From: Sphingobacterium allocomposti
Lineage (GTDB): Bacteria; Bacteroidota; Bacteroidia; Sphingobacteriales; Sphingobacteriaceae
DNA: 64,000 bases
NCBI RefSeq assembly: GCF_008124885.1
Contig: NZ_VNHX01000005.1
Location: 62,001 to 126,000, forward strand
Direction: 5' to 3'
Shown: positions 26,001 to 35,308 of the stretch, piece after piece
How the letters are laid out: every line of letters starts with the position of its first letter
How positions within the stretch are numbered: position 1 is the stretch's first letter
The notes under the pieces: model-generated
Database searches by the model: none
The model's input: only the letters and a program-made list of their open reading frames with translations
What the model was told of the DNA's origin: nothing
Position numbers and translations under genes: made by a program

Positions 26001-27726
26001 CCGCCTCGACGACCTCTATTATGTCGTCCTTGTTATCTGCCCATTCCCTGGCGTCTATAGAAAACCCCGACAATGACGGGCTCTGCCTGGCCAAATCAAG
26101 CAGTTCAAAACAACGGGCAAGGTCGCTTCGGTCTTCGGGATTATCCAGCAGGAGAAATTGCGCAACCTCTTGTTTAAGCAAACCAAATTGCCCATCGGTA
26201 TTTTCTACCTGCTCCAACAGCTCTTTCAGCGCCGCCTCCTCTGCCGGCAGCAGTAAGTTTTTTGCCGTACCGTAGAACAGGAGGTGCCGCGGCTCTCCTA
26301 TAGTTTGCAGACGCGCCTGAACTTGGTCGGCCAACGCCTCGGCTTCCAGCAACCGCGCAATGTCCCAGTCCAGCGACTCCTCACTTCCAATTTTCGGAAA
26401 TTTATAGTCGCCATAATGCCTTGCTATACGAAGCAGGTTTCCGATAATCTCCTGCGCCGAAAGACCACTTTTTAACACTCCACGATTAATAGCGTTACAA
26501 TATCCATTCAGTTCCTCAATCAGCGGGGCAAGCATCTGTATTTCGTGTTCTAGCTTCTCCACAGCTGGTTTACCAAGGTCGAGCACTTTTTTGAGCTCTT
26601 CATGCAGTGCCCTCTTGTTGCTCTTATGACTATGGAGTTCAAGGCAGGCTACACCAAGGTGAATGTTATCCAGCCTGCGTTTTACAACTTCCAGTGCAGC
26701 CATTTTCTCCGCAACAAATAGCACCTTCTTACCGGCGCCGATGGCGTCGGCAATTAAGTTGGCTATTGTCTGTGACTTTCCGGTCCCCGGCGGCCCTTGA
26801 ATAACGAGGTGCCTTCCCTCCTTGACGGCCATCATAGCGATTAACTGCGAGCTGTCCGCATCGACGACGGGCGACAGATCGTGTGCAAGACGCTCATTGT
26901 CCAAATGTACGTCGGACCCTACTGTCGGTGGCGGTTGCCTAAAGCCGTCTGCAAACAGTGCCTTGATAACCTCGTGGTCGTATGGCTTTCGATCCTCGGG
27001 CCAGCCAGCTGCATCCAGATCATGATATATTAAAAACTTGCCAAAGGAAAAGAAACCCAATACCATGTTGTCCTCCAGCACATCCCAGGACGGTTGGCCT
27101 GCAATACACTGTTTAACCATACCAAAGTATGCATCTACGTCCATTTCCTCCTGGTCGTCCAGATCCGGTATCGATATACTGAACTCAGCCGACATCTTTG
27201 CTTGTAAAGACAAGTTCGATCCGATATCCGATCCCGAATAGCGTAGGCGGAAGCGCTCGCTGGCGCTCGAACGTTCGAGATTTACGGGAACCAATATTAA
27301 AGGCGCCAACCGCGGGTCTGTAACGTTTCCTTTTTCGTACCATTTCAGCATGCCCAAGGCGAGATACAAGATGTTGACGCCTTGTTCCTCAATGCTTGTT
27401 CGAGCAAAGTAAAACGTATTCAAAAGACGGGTCTGGAGCTTTTGTTCTACCTCGTCGGTCTGAAGTCGGGTGTCGTTGTGCACCTCTGTCAGTTCAGGCT
27501 CCGTCAGCTCCGGAAGCCCGTCATCTCCGTCGTTCCCAACTCGGGGAAGGAATGTCATAGCTCTATTCTTACGGACCAACAGGTCAAATACTGCAGATGA
27601 CTTTTCGTGCACGATATGCAGCCCCTTAGCCGTAGTCATTTTGTAGTTTAGTAGGGTATTACGCATGCCCAGGTCGAGCAGCTCTTTCCTTGATGATTCA
27701 AGTTTAGCTAATATTTCTTGTTGCAT
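23074..27726 (-). CDS. DUF4011-superfamily I helicase-Vsr-like nuclease-DUF3320 protein
   Basis: A 1550-residue protein with the order DUF4011 (about 1-250), a split SF1 helicase/AAA core, a restriction-endonuclease-like domain and DUF3320. Walker A is GPPGTGKSQT near 311, Walker B DLVIFDEAS near 937, then GDTKQMPP, RWHYRSRH near 1012 and the C-terminal helicase motif RRLNVLITRAK. The nuclease domain near 1240-1310 carries IDLAVVD, ILCDGKSY and TDRDRLRKE, the PD-(D/E)XK signature of the Vsr/MTES_1575 group. DUF3320 (GVSKIGSRVRAVV) follows near 1415. All catalytic motifs look intact. This architecture matches, from memory, the single-gene defence system called Hhe. It stands alone on its strand. 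Confidence 0.9.
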   Translation of the reverse strand: MQQEILAKLESSRKELLDLGMRNTLLNYKMTTAKGLHIVHEKSSAVFDLLVRKNRAMTFLPRVGNDGDDGLPELTEPELTEVHNDTRLQTDEVEQKLQTRLLNTFYFARTSIEEQGVNILYLALGMLKWYEKGNVTDPRLAPLILVPVNLERSSASERFRLRYSGSDIGSNLSLQAKMSAEFSISIPDLDDQEEMDVDAYFGMVKQCIAGQPSWDVLEDNMVLGFFSFGKFLIYHDLDAAGWPEDRKPYDHEVIKALFADGFRQPPPTVGSDVHLDNERLAHDLSPVVDADSSQLIAMMAVKEGRHLVIQGPPGTGKSQTIANLIADAIGAGKKVLFVAEKMAALEVVKRRLDNIHLGVACLELHSHKSNKRALHEELKKVLDLGKPAVEKLEHEIQMLAPLIEELNGYCNAINRGVLKSGLSAQEIIGNLLRIARHYGDYKFPKIGSEESLDWDIARLLEAEALADQVQARLQTIGEPRHLLFYGTAKNLLLPAEEAALKELLEQVENTDGQFGLLKQEVAQFLLLDNPEDRSDLARCFELLDLARQSPSLSGFSIDAREWADNKDDIIEVVEAGKRLTGLHEKYANDIIPEAWNFDVLPIRMGLVSHGTKWYRFAIGEYKRSVRQLAGLLSSPVPKELEKKLEYVNAILEAKRLTEKLDEYRPLLNRLLDHDHSIKTVRWEHFGQAADYLCPLHLGIRTGAKPISFLAVLRYPGLTETALRFHTGLSEINKLREEQLQQLIDRLGFSGEFLVSNYAEQSGIIKRWKERLPELHRAIQWNVLKETMVSKGAGYLIDAVLEWPDAHSHLKVALQKNWYERLLESALVHSPELRRFERSSHEEILARFRRLDVLKQHYNRVIIALKHYENLPKLDGGGQINVLRNEFNRKARHMPIRKLMKEAGIAIQAIKPVIMMSPMSIANFLPPDSIAFDLVIFDEASQVRPVEALGAILRGKQMVVVGDTKQMPPTSFFDKLNLDIEEDDNVTADMQSILGMCDAQGAPQTMLRWHYRSRHESLISLSNQEFYENKLVIFPSPGSKHRMGLCFHHLPHTYYDKGKTRTNEKEAERVADAVIEHARKHSKQSLGVVAFSTPQMQAINAAMEVRRRLNPEVEDFFRMHRDEPFFVKNLENVQGDERDVIFISIGYGRTEAGSLSMNFGPLNNEGGERRLNVLITRAKTRCEVFTNVTADDIVVGPATKFGIRALKNFLRFAQHGKFESDSLPTGAVSTPFEEVVSMSLKERGYVVRERVGSAGYHIDLAVVDQKHPGRYILGILCDGKSYASAKSATDRDRLRKEVLEGMGWKLYQIWSIDWYRNPAAELQSLIAHIEKLRLQVEEDDMVEQELEQELQELVREARSEDDTQKPSFYEVAVLPGDIARSDLYEQSAGNLGRWVTEVVSKESPVHQDEVIRRLAEAYGVSKIGSRVRAVVSDAIRYAEQVGMIERRGDFLWLPGHREVVVRDRSNLSASSRKVSYIAPEELHHALAQVVREAVAIQPLAATVLVAKLFGFGRLTEDIRAHLLAGIQTAVAAGYVTQDGEFLRESKYVQER

Positions 27727-27987
27727 ATGTTAGTATGGCATTCCTTGTAAAGCTCTTGTTATCAAAAATCTAAAACAAAGTGGCGGTCCATCGGCTTCGC
27801 GGCCGGGATAATGGACGCTGGCTGGAAGCTTGTGCAAACAGGACAGACCTCAACTCCTAATTTAAGAAATTAAATATTAAACTTAAAATATATCCTAAAC
27901 CTAAAAAAGATCAAACGACAATGAGAAGGTGACTTCTTTGCCCGTCACGTTAAGGACATAACTGTGCAGAAACTGCGGAGATTCCAT

Positions 27988-27995
27988 TATCTTTG
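27988..27995 (+). promoter_or_regulatory. -7 promoter element of the ABC-F gene
   Basis: TATCTTTG is an exact TAnnTTTG match 21 bases before the GTG start. It implies a very short leader of about 15 bases. A matching -33 TTTG is not obvious. Confidence 0.55.
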
Positions 27996-28015
27996 CGACT
28001 TAAATTAATAGTATT

Positions 28016-29647
28016 GTGATCGACGTAAATAACGTTTCCGTTTCTTTCGGAGGCACCACTCTTTTCAGCGACGTTTCTTTTTCTATTAACGAAAACGATA
28101 AAATAGCCCTAATGGGCAAAAACGGCGCAGGTAAATCAACTTTATTAAAAATAATAGCCGGCGTCGGAAAACCTACGTCCGGGCACATTAGCGGTCCGAA
28201 AGATGCCGTTATAGCATATCTGCCACAGCACCTCTTGACCCAGGACGGCCTGACTGTCTTTGAGGAAGCATCCAAGGCTTTCGAAGAAGTTTACAAGATG
28301 CGGGATGAACTCGATAGTTTAAACGAACAACTTGAGGTGCGTACAGACTATGAAACGGATGATTACATGCGGTTAATTGAACGCGTTTCTGAACTTAGTG
28401 AGAAGTTCTATTCGATCGAAGAAGTCAACTACGATGCCGAAGTCGAAAAAGTACTAAAAGGTCTAGGCTTTGAGCGCAGCGACTTCACACGGCCTACGTC
28501 TGCTTTTTCAGGAGGATGGCGTATGCGTATTGAGCTGGCAAAGATTCTGCTAAAAAAGCCTGACCTTATTTTATTGGATGAGCCTACAAATCATATGGAT
28601 ATCGAAAGTATCCAATGGCTGGAAGACTTTTTGCTAAATTCTGCAAAGGCGGTTATCGTCATTTCGCACGACCGTGCTTTTGTAGACAATATCACAAATC
28701 GCACCATCGAGGTGACAATGGGAAGGATCTACGATTATAAAGCGAAATACAGTCATTACCTTGAATTACGTAAAGAACGTCGGCAGCATCAGCTGAAGGC
28801 GTACGAAGAACAACAACGGTTTATAGCGGACACCCAGGAGTTTATTGATCGTTTCCGGGGCACCTACTCGAAGACGTTACAGGTACAGTCCCGTGTAAAA
28901 ATGCTGGAAAAGCTGGAAATTATAGAAGTTGACGAGGTTGATACGTCTGCCCTGCGCCTGAAATTCCCTCCCGCGCCGCGGTCTGGCCAATATCCCGTTA
29001 TTGTCGAGGACCTGACAAAAGCGTATGGCAACCATGTCGTATTCGAGAAAGCATCGATGGTCATCGAACGCGGGGAGAAAGTTGCATTTGTCGGAAAAAA
29101 CGGAGAGGGAAAATCCACCATGATAAAGGCCATCATGGGAGAAATAGGTTTCGAAGGAACCCTAAAGATCGGGCACAACGTCAAAATTGGCTACTTCGCA
29201 CAAAATCAAGCCGCCCTGCTGGACGAAGAACTGACGGTCTTCGAGACCATCGACCAGATTGCCGTGGGCGATGTCCGCGTAAAAATTAAAGATCTCCTCG
29301 GTGCCTTTATGTTCAGCGGCGATGACACCACAAAAAAGGTAAAGGTATTGTCCGGAGGAGAAAGAACACGTCTAGCGATGATCAAACTGCTGCTAGAGCC
29401 CGTCAATGTTTTGATTCTTGATGAGCCCACCAACCATCTCGACATGAAAACAAAAGACATTATCAAAGATGCGCTGCAAGAATTTGACGGCACGTTAGTC
29501 CTCGTGTCGCACGATCGTGATTTTCTCGACGGCCTCGCCAAAAAAGTATTTGAGTTCGGCAACAAGCGCGTCCGCGAACATTTTGAAGATATAAAAGGCT
29601 TCCTCGAATACAAAAAAATGAGTAGTCTAAAAGATATAGAGCGCTAG
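28016..29647 (+). CDS. ABC-F family ATPase (translation-associated)
   Basis: A 543-residue soluble protein with two ABC ATPase domains and no membrane part. Domain 1 has GKNGAGKST, FSGGWRMRIELAK and LILLDEPTNHMD; domain 2 has GKNGEGKST, LSGGERTRLAM and VLILDEPTNHLD. The linker between them (LRKERRQHQLKAYEEQQRFI) is the ABC-F P-site-tRNA interaction motif. The family acts on the ribosome E site, as in YbiT/EttA/Uup. The start codon is GTG (MIDVNNVSVSFGG). It is monocistronic with a strong TATCTTTG promoter element and two hairpins downstream. Confidence 0.93.
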   Translation: MIDVNNVSVSFGGTTLFSDVSFSINENDKIALMGKNGAGKSTLLKIIAGVGKPTSGHISGPKDAVIAYLPQHLLTQDGLTVFEEASKAFEEVYKMRDELDSLNEQLEVRTDYETDDYMRLIERVSELSEKFYSIEEVNYDAEVEKVLKGLGFERSDFTRPTSAFSGGWRMRIELAKILLKKPDLILLDEPTNHMDIESIQWLEDFLLNSAKAVIVISHDRAFVDNITNRTIEVTMGRIYDYKAKYSHYLELRKERRQHQLKAYEEQQRFIADTQEFIDRFRGTYSKTLQVQSRVKMLEKLEIIEVDEVDTSALRLKFPPAPRSGQYPVIVEDLTKAYGNHVVFEKASMVIERGEKVAFVGKNGEGKSTMIKAIMGEIGFEGTLKIGHNVKIGYFAQNQAALLDEELTVFETIDQIAVGDVRVKIKDLLGAFMFSGDDTTKKVKVLSGGERTRLAMIKLLLEPVNVLILDEPTNHLDMKTKDIIKDALQEFDGTLVLVSHDRDFLDGLAKKVFEFGNKRVREHFEDIKGFLEYKKMSSLKDIER

Positions 29648-29713
29648 TCCTCCTTTGTGGCGCCCGAAGAATCAGCGTTGGCGCCGGTTTGGCAACAACG
29701 CTTAGAATAGGAT

Positions 29714-29746
29714 GTCGTGCTTCGCGTCCCCCGACCGAAGCACGAC
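29714..29746. terminator. Hairpin downstream of the ABC-F gene
   Basis: GTCGTGCTTCG (29714-29724) and CGAAGCACGAC (29736-29746) are perfect 11-base inverted repeats with an 11-base loop. Confidence 0.6.
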
Positions 29747-29751
29747 AGACA

Positions 29752-29793
29752 GCCCGTAATGTCATCTTTGATCGGAAAGACGACATTTCGGGC
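29752..29793. terminator. Second long hairpin downstream of the ABC-F gene
   Basis: GCCCGTAATGTC (29752-29763) pairs with GACATTTCGGGC (29782-29793) with one mismatch, and TCTTT/AAAGA extend the stem inside. It follows the first hairpin after five bases, making a tandem terminator. Confidence 0.55.
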
Positions 29794-30040
29794 CTTTCAA
29801 TCCGCATCGCACTGCGCAGTTTCCGGCAACGATTGCGTAGATTGTAGCTCCAATTATATTCCTTAATTCTCTTTTTTATGTATTTTCAAATTGCTAATCA
29901 TCTCCGATCTAGCTTCGGAAAGACATTATAAACAAATAAAATGAGCAGATACTTTGCATTGTTAAACGCACGATATCATTCATCGAGAACGGCTTCTTCT
30001 TTATTTAGTTACCGCGCTAACCATACAATTTATATATCCT

Positions 30041-33000
30041 ATGAGACAACTTATCATCCTTTTAGTATTCCTGCTCTATGGAGGAGGTCTTAACGCACAG
30101 ACGCGCGAGATCCAAGGCAAAGTGACCGACGAGAGCGGAATGACATTGCCCGGTGTCAGTGTGCGGATTGCCGGATCTACAACAACAGGTACAAGTACCG
30201 GTGCAGACGGCTTATTCCGGCTTTCTATACCCGAAGGTGGTGCGACTACGCTTCAATTTAGTTTAATCGGTTACAGACCTCAACAAGTAACAGTGAACGA
30301 AGAATTGCGAATCGATGTCGTCCTATCCCCGAGTGAGGAAATTGCCATAGACGAGGTAGTAGCAGTTGGTTACGGGACCGTTCGTAAATCCGACTTGACC
30401 GGGGCGGTCGGCTCAGTGGAAGGCAAGGATCTGCAGGCTAGAGGGACGACCTCTCCGATGGCAGCACTCCAAGGTACAGTGCCCGGCGTAGACATCAGCA
30501 GCAATTCGGCGCGTCCGGGAGGTTCCTTTAATATACAGATCCGTGGGCAGAATTCGCTGCAGTCGGGAAGCCCGCTTTATATCGTCGACGGCATCGCTAC
30601 GTCCAATATAGACTTTTTAAACCCTGCAGATATTGAGCAGATCGACGTATTAAAAGACGCGTCCTCAACCGCTATTTATGGCTCGCGCGGGTCTAATGGT
30701 GTCGTCATCGTAAAAACCAAAAATGCCGGCAAGCCGGGGTCTACCCGGACGACCGTTACATATGACGGTTTCTACGGCGTCCGTGATCTAGCCCGTATCC
30801 CCGATTTTATGGATGGTCGGGCGTGGGTCGATTTTCGAACATCCGCCTTTTACGCCTATGCTAATGGACAATATAGCTTGCCCACGCCGCAAACGATTCT
30901 GCAGAATAGCCCGCTGCTCGAGTCTAGACTATACAACGAAGACTACGAAGACTGGCTGGCCCTCGGTACTAAACGGGGGCATCAACAGAATCATTACATC
31001 GGTATTGCCGGAGCAACCGAAAAGATGAATTACAACCTTGGTGTGGGCTATCAACAGGAAGAAGGCAACTTTATTAAAGAGAATCTCGATCGTTACACGC
31101 TAAAGCTTTCAGTCGAGCATCGCGTATCCGATCTTTTCAGCACGGGTGCAAGTATCAACTTCGTTCACGGTATTAACAACTTCGGCAGTCAATACGGGTA
31201 TAGGGATATATTGCGCATGCCGAATATTTTGAAAGCACATGACGACAATGGCAACTTAATAGCGCAGCCGGGGATAGCCGCTTCAATTCAGGGTATCGGC
31301 AACTTCACCAGTTCCCCTAATCCCCTCAACGAGATAAACAGTGGTACAGAGGAAGTTCGGCAGTACGACATCCTGTCCAGCATTTTCGCGGAGATACGGC
31401 CGTTACCGAATCTATCCGTACGGAGTTCGTTCTTACCACGCTTTAATAGGACACGTACCGGTCAATACTATGGCATCGTCCCGGGCCAACGCAATCAGGA
31501 TATTGCCTACCAAAACAACGAAGAAGCGCTAGAATGGACATGGGACAACGTTGTCAACTACAACGCCCATTTTAATCCGGACCACAGACTTGATCTGACC
31601 TTGATTCAAAGCGCTTACAAAACCCGATATGAGAACCTTGAAGTTCAGTCCAACGAGTTACCCTATCCGTCATCGTGGTATAACCTCTTCAGCGGAACGC
31701 TCGTTCCCGACGGCTCGGGCTCCAGTTATAATGAAACAAGTTTATTGTCCTTTGCTGCACGCGCCAACTACGATTTTAAAGGACGCTATCTATTGACGGG
31801 AACCATCCGTTACGACGGAAGCTCGAAGCTACGCAATAAATGGGCAGCATTCCCTTCTGCAGCATTTGCATGGCGCCTCTCGGAAGAGAGCTTCATGGAC
31901 GTCCCGGCGATCAACGATCTGAAAGCACGGGTAAGCTTGGGATATTCCGGAAACAACAACGGTGTCCACCCTTTCGGCACACAGCAAACCCCTTTGACTG
32001 AAACATTAGTATGGTATGACTTTAACCAGCAGCCCGCCGTGGGATTCCCGACCGGCAGACCAATTAATTCCGCGCTTACTTGGGAAAAAACACGCGAGTT
32101 GAATATAGGCCTTGACTTCAGCCTATTCAACCATCGGGTACGCGGAAATATAGAGTGGTACGACAAACTATCGGACGGCTTGTTGATGCGGCGAATTTTA
32201 GCCATCGAATCCGGGGTTGATTACATGATTGACAACATTGGGTCTGTTAATAACCGCGGCGTTGAAATAGGCTTACAAACCACTAATATTCAAAGGGGCG
32301 ACTGGGAATGGACGACATCCTTTATGTTTTCGCATAATAAAAACGCCATCAGAAGCCTCTACGGAAAAAAAGAAGATGTAATAGCTGAAGCGAGGTTTAT
32401 CGGGCAGCCGATAAACGTGATCTATGATTATCGGATCGTCGGACTTTGGAGAATGGATCAAGCACAGGAGGCGGCGCGCTACGGGCAGCAGCCTGGACAA
32501 GCTATCGCTGCCGACACCGACGGCAACGGTACTATTACACCAAACGACCGTGTGATACTAGGTTCCCCTGATCCGCAATGGATCGGAAGTTTTACCAGCA
32601 ACTTACGTTTTAAAAACTGGGACTTCTCCATCAATTTATACACCAGACAAGGCGTTTTTGTGAGCGATGCATTTTTAGACGAATTTGGGCCAAACAATAC
32701 GCAACGTGGCCGACCAAAAATCAACTACGACTATTATATCCCTCCTGGTGTTCCGCGTTATGATTGGACCCAATGGGATGCACACCCCGATGGGAGTCCA
32801 AAAGCTGTATGGGGGACTAGCGGCCAAGGAAACGAAAATGCGAAATATCCCCATCCCCAAAATAAAGGTCCCTACTATGGGAACAATGGCCGCTATACGG
32901 ACGCCTCATTCGTTAAGCTCCGAAACATTATACTCGGCTACACCCTGCCCCAACCACTAGTTAGCAAATGGAACATGTCGCAGCTGCGCGTATATGCGAA

Positions 33001-33127
33001 CATTCTAAATCCATTCGTATTCACCAACTATGAAGGATGGGACCCTGAATACGCAACGACAGCGCTGGAGAACGGGAACGGGCCGAGTAGCATTACTTAC
33101 CAACTCGGTGTAAATATTAGATTTTAA
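30041..33127 (+). CDS. SusC/RagA-type TonB-dependent receptor
   Basis: A 1028-residue outer-membrane channel. After the signal peptide (MRQLIILLVFLLYGGGLNAQ) come the carboxypeptidase-regulatory-like domain (IQGKVTDESGMTLPGVSVRI), the plug (AVGYGTVRKSDLTGAVGSV, VLKDASSTAIYGSRGSNGV) and the barrel ending in YQLGVNIRF. There is no STN domain, so unlike the receptor at 4277 it should not signal through FecR. The SusD partner starts 14 bases later. No enzyme, sigma factor or regulator is linked, so the substrate cannot be inferred. Confidence 0.95.
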   Translation: MRQLIILLVFLLYGGGLNAQTREIQGKVTDESGMTLPGVSVRIAGSTTTGTSTGADGLFRLSIPEGGATTLQFSLIGYRPQQVTVNEELRIDVVLSPSEEIAIDEVVAVGYGTVRKSDLTGAVGSVEGKDLQARGTTSPMAALQGTVPGVDISSNSARPGGSFNIQIRGQNSLQSGSPLYIVDGIATSNIDFLNPADIEQIDVLKDASSTAIYGSRGSNGVVIVKTKNAGKPGSTRTTVTYDGFYGVRDLARIPDFMDGRAWVDFRTSAFYAYANGQYSLPTPQTILQNSPLLESRLYNEDYEDWLALGTKRGHQQNHYIGIAGATEKMNYNLGVGYQQEEGNFIKENLDRYTLKLSVEHRVSDLFSTGASINFVHGINNFGSQYGYRDILRMPNILKAHDDNGNLIAQPGIAASIQGIGNFTSSPNPLNEINSGTEEVRQYDILSSIFAEIRPLPNLSVRSSFLPRFNRTRTGQYYGIVPGQRNQDIAYQNNEEALEWTWDNVVNYNAHFNPDHRLDLTLIQSAYKTRYENLEVQSNELPYPSSWYNLFSGTLVPDGSGSSYNETSLLSFAARANYDFKGRYLLTGTIRYDGSSKLRNKWAAFPSAAFAWRLSEESFMDVPAINDLKARVSLGYSGNNNGVHPFGTQQTPLTETLVWYDFNQQPAVGFPTGRPINSALTWEKTRELNIGLDFSLFNHRVRGNIEWYDKLSDGLLMRRILAIESGVDYMIDNIGSVNNRGVEIGLQTTNIQRGDWEWTTSFMFSHNKNAIRSLYGKKEDVIAEARFIGQPINVIYDYRIVGLWRMDQAQEAARYGQQPGQAIAADTDGNGTITPNDRVILGSPDPQWIGSFTSNLRFKNWDFSINLYTRQGVFVSDAFLDEFGPNNTQRGRPKINYDYYIPPGVPRYDWTQWDAHPDGSPKAVWGTSGQGNENAKYPHPQNKGPYYGNNGRYTDASFVKLRNIILGYTLPQPLVSKWNMSQLRVYANILNPFVFTNYEGWDPEYATTALENGNGPSSITYQLGVNIRF

Positions 33128-33141
33128 TTAGACAACCTATC

Positions 33142-34821
33142 ATGAAAACACTATTATATATTTTGCTTATCGGCACATTATCGCTCAGCGGCTGTGCTAA
33201 GTTCCTTGAGGAAGACAATCGTGGAGGTACCAACAACGACGAGTTTTATCGTACGCAGGCCGGTTACAATACGCTCTTGACCGCTGCGTATAGTTCTCTT
33301 CGGACTACATTTGGAGGCACCCCGTGGCTACTGCTGGCCGGAACAGACACCTATCAGATGAATCGGGAAATGGCTAATCGTGCACTTATGGAGTACACGC
33401 AGCTGTATGCAGACAATGCAGATGTGTTAACCTTTTATACCAACTGCTACAACGCCATCCAGACAATCAACGTAGGCATATATTATAATGATATTGTGGA
33501 GGTGGATGACGCGACAAAGGCGACCTGGCTAGCGGAGCTACGCTTCCTACGCGCGTTTTATCACTTTCTTTTGATTGAGCAGTTCGGCGGGATCGTAATC
33601 AGCAATGAACCAACACTAGAGCGCCCCCGGATGAATTTACCACGGGCGACACTCGCCGACTCCTATGATTTCGTAATAACAGAGCTGGAAGCGGCCCTGC
33701 CTTACCTGGGAACAGAGAAAACACGCGTCAATCGAACCGCTGCAAATCACTACCTAGCAAAAGCTTACTTAACCAGAGGATGGGATCTCGGCAATGCCAA
33801 CGACTTTACACAAGCCAAAGCCTATGCCCATGCGGCGATCGATGGCTACACTATCCACATTCCTTATGAACAACTATGGGCACCGAACAATGAAATGAAC
33901 GACGAAGTTATTTTCGCCGTTCAATACGACGCCGGATCTATCCCGAGTACGGGGTCGGGTAATAGCCAACAGTCGCTCTTTGGTCCCTATTTGGGAGGAG
34001 CAGAACTGAACCACAAATACATGGTTTCGGCCCTCATCCCTTCCTGGAGTTTCCACAATTATTACACGGAGAACGATGCGCGCTACGACGCTACTTTCAT
34101 GTTGACAATCTATGACCAATACTTTGATTATTACGATGCTAACAAAGACAAGAGCGTTATCCCGATCCGGGCCCATTATCCCCGGGTTTGGGGGCGCGAC
34201 TATACAAGAGCCGACTCTCTTGCGTGGGTAGCTGGGAAAGAGCATCAGATACCAACAAATTTTAGATTTTATCCATTCCGAAACAATGAACTGGCATACA
34301 GAGCTGCCTACCAAATTGACATGAGCACACCTGTTATTAAAAAATTTGACAGCCCTACCACACGACACGTCTTTCACACGCAAGCTAGCGTCCGGGACAT
34401 CGTGTTGGCTCGAAAGGCCGAAAGCTTCTTCATTTATGCGGAGGCTTGTATTGGCCTTAACGACTTCCAAGCTGCTGCCGACTACGTAGGCAGAGTATTG
34501 GCACGGCCGGGTAATGGCAAAAACGGACAAACATTGGCTCCGCTCGTTAGCATTTCTGCAGCTTCCAGCCAAAGTGATGCCCTAGACGCATACTTGATCG
34601 AGAGCGCCAAAGAGTTTATTGGAGAATATATACGATGGCCCGAACTACGGAGAACAGGAAAATTAAAAGAGTTTTGCGGTCGTTATAATTACGACATTAG
34701 GCAGGTTGGAGTTGAGGAGGCTTTTAGGGGACTTGATGGAGCGGATAAAATATATCGTCCTATCCCCCAAGCAGCCATTGACATCAACGAAGCTGATATT
34801 GTGCAGAACCCAGGATACTAA
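33142..34821 (+). CDS. SusD/RagB-type surface lipoprotein
   Basis: A 559-residue substrate-binding lipoprotein with lipobox LSLSGCAKF (Cys18) and an acidic stretch after it (EEDN), as expected for surface export in Bacteroidota. SusD features include LRFLRAFYHFLLIEQFGG, FIYAEACIGLNDFQAAADYV and the C-terminal IYRPIPQAAIDINE..QNPGY. It pairs with the SusC protein directly upstream. About 50 residues shorter than the SusD at 2417 and clearly a different subfamily. Confidence 0.93.
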   Translation: MKTLLYILLIGTLSLSGCAKFLEEDNRGGTNNDEFYRTQAGYNTLLTAAYSSLRTTFGGTPWLLLAGTDTYQMNREMANRALMEYTQLYADNADVLTFYTNCYNAIQTINVGIYYNDIVEVDDATKATWLAELRFLRAFYHFLLIEQFGGIVISNEPTLERPRMNLPRATLADSYDFVITELEAALPYLGTEKTRVNRTAANHYLAKAYLTRGWDLGNANDFTQAKAYAHAAIDGYTIHIPYEQLWAPNNEMNDEVIFAVQYDAGSIPSTGSGNSQQSLFGPYLGGAELNHKYMVSALIPSWSFHNYYTENDARYDATFMLTIYDQYFDYYDANKDKSVIPIRAHYPRVWGRDYTRADSLAWVAGKEHQIPTNFRFYPFRNNELAYRAAYQIDMSTPVIKKFDSPTTRHVFHTQASVRDIVLARKAESFFIYAEACIGLNDFQAAADYVGRVLARPGNGKNGQTLAPLVSISAASSQSDALDAYLIESAKEFIGEYIRWPELRRTGKLKEFCGRYNYDIRQVGVEEAFRGLDGADKIYRPIPQAAIDINEADIVQNPGY

Positions 34822-34885
34822 CTTCCATCGCCGCTGAAATTTAGACTTTAAAACACAAAAATCCGTTAACATTGCTATAAAACTT

Positions 34886-35206
34886 ATGACTATGGATAAT
34901 ACAAGAGTTTACCGGATGACATTCGCGAGCGTCTATCCGCATTACATGGCTAAAGCGGAGAAAAAGGGGCGTACTAAAACGGAAGTAGATGAGATCATCT
35001 TCTGGCTGACGGGATATGATGCCGAAGCTTTACAGGAACATATAAACAAGAAGACAGATTTTGAACAGTTCTTCACACAAGCTCCCCAGATCAATCCCAA
35101 TGTTGAGGACATCGAAGATCCCCTAATGCAAAGGGTTCGCTATTTGGACAAGCTTATAGATGAGCTGGCGAAAGGAAAATCCACGAAGAAAATTTTGCGG
35201 CGGTAA
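34886..35206 (+). CDS. DUF2200 family protein
   Basis: A 106-residue cytoplasmic protein of the DUF2200 family, recognised by [23 protein letters not shown] followed in two parts by [13 protein letters not shown] and the mid-region [12 protein letters not shown] Met at 34892 is an alternative start. Function unknown; the fold is helical. It follows the SusD gene after 64 bases on the same strand but is probably independent. Confidence 0.88.
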   Translation: MTMDNTRVYRMTFASVYPHYMAKAEKKGRTKTEVDEIIFWLTGYDAEALQEHINKKTDFEQFFTQAPQINPNVEDIEDPLMQRVRYLDKLIDELAKGKSTKKILRR

Positions 35207-35308
35207 GGGACGCAGATGTCCTTCTGTCTGTGGCCGATGCCTGCCTGAAGTGGATGTCTATGAACCTTCTAGAAAAAGGTGCGTTCTATTAAAAAGAAAG
35301 TAGATATC

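Larger units (their letters stand above)
29648..30040. other. Intergenic region with two hairpins and the SusC leader
   Basis: No gene is visible. The left half holds two successive strong hairpins (29714-29746 and 29752-29793) that end the ABC-F transcript. The right half is AT-rich and contains GATACTTTG near 29946, a weak -7-like string, about 90 bases before the SusC start. Confidence 0.6.

Noticed and set aside
33874..34572. Long antisense frame (232 residues) opposite the second SusD gene
   Set aside because: No domain, cysteine- and arginine-rich composition typical of non-coding frames.
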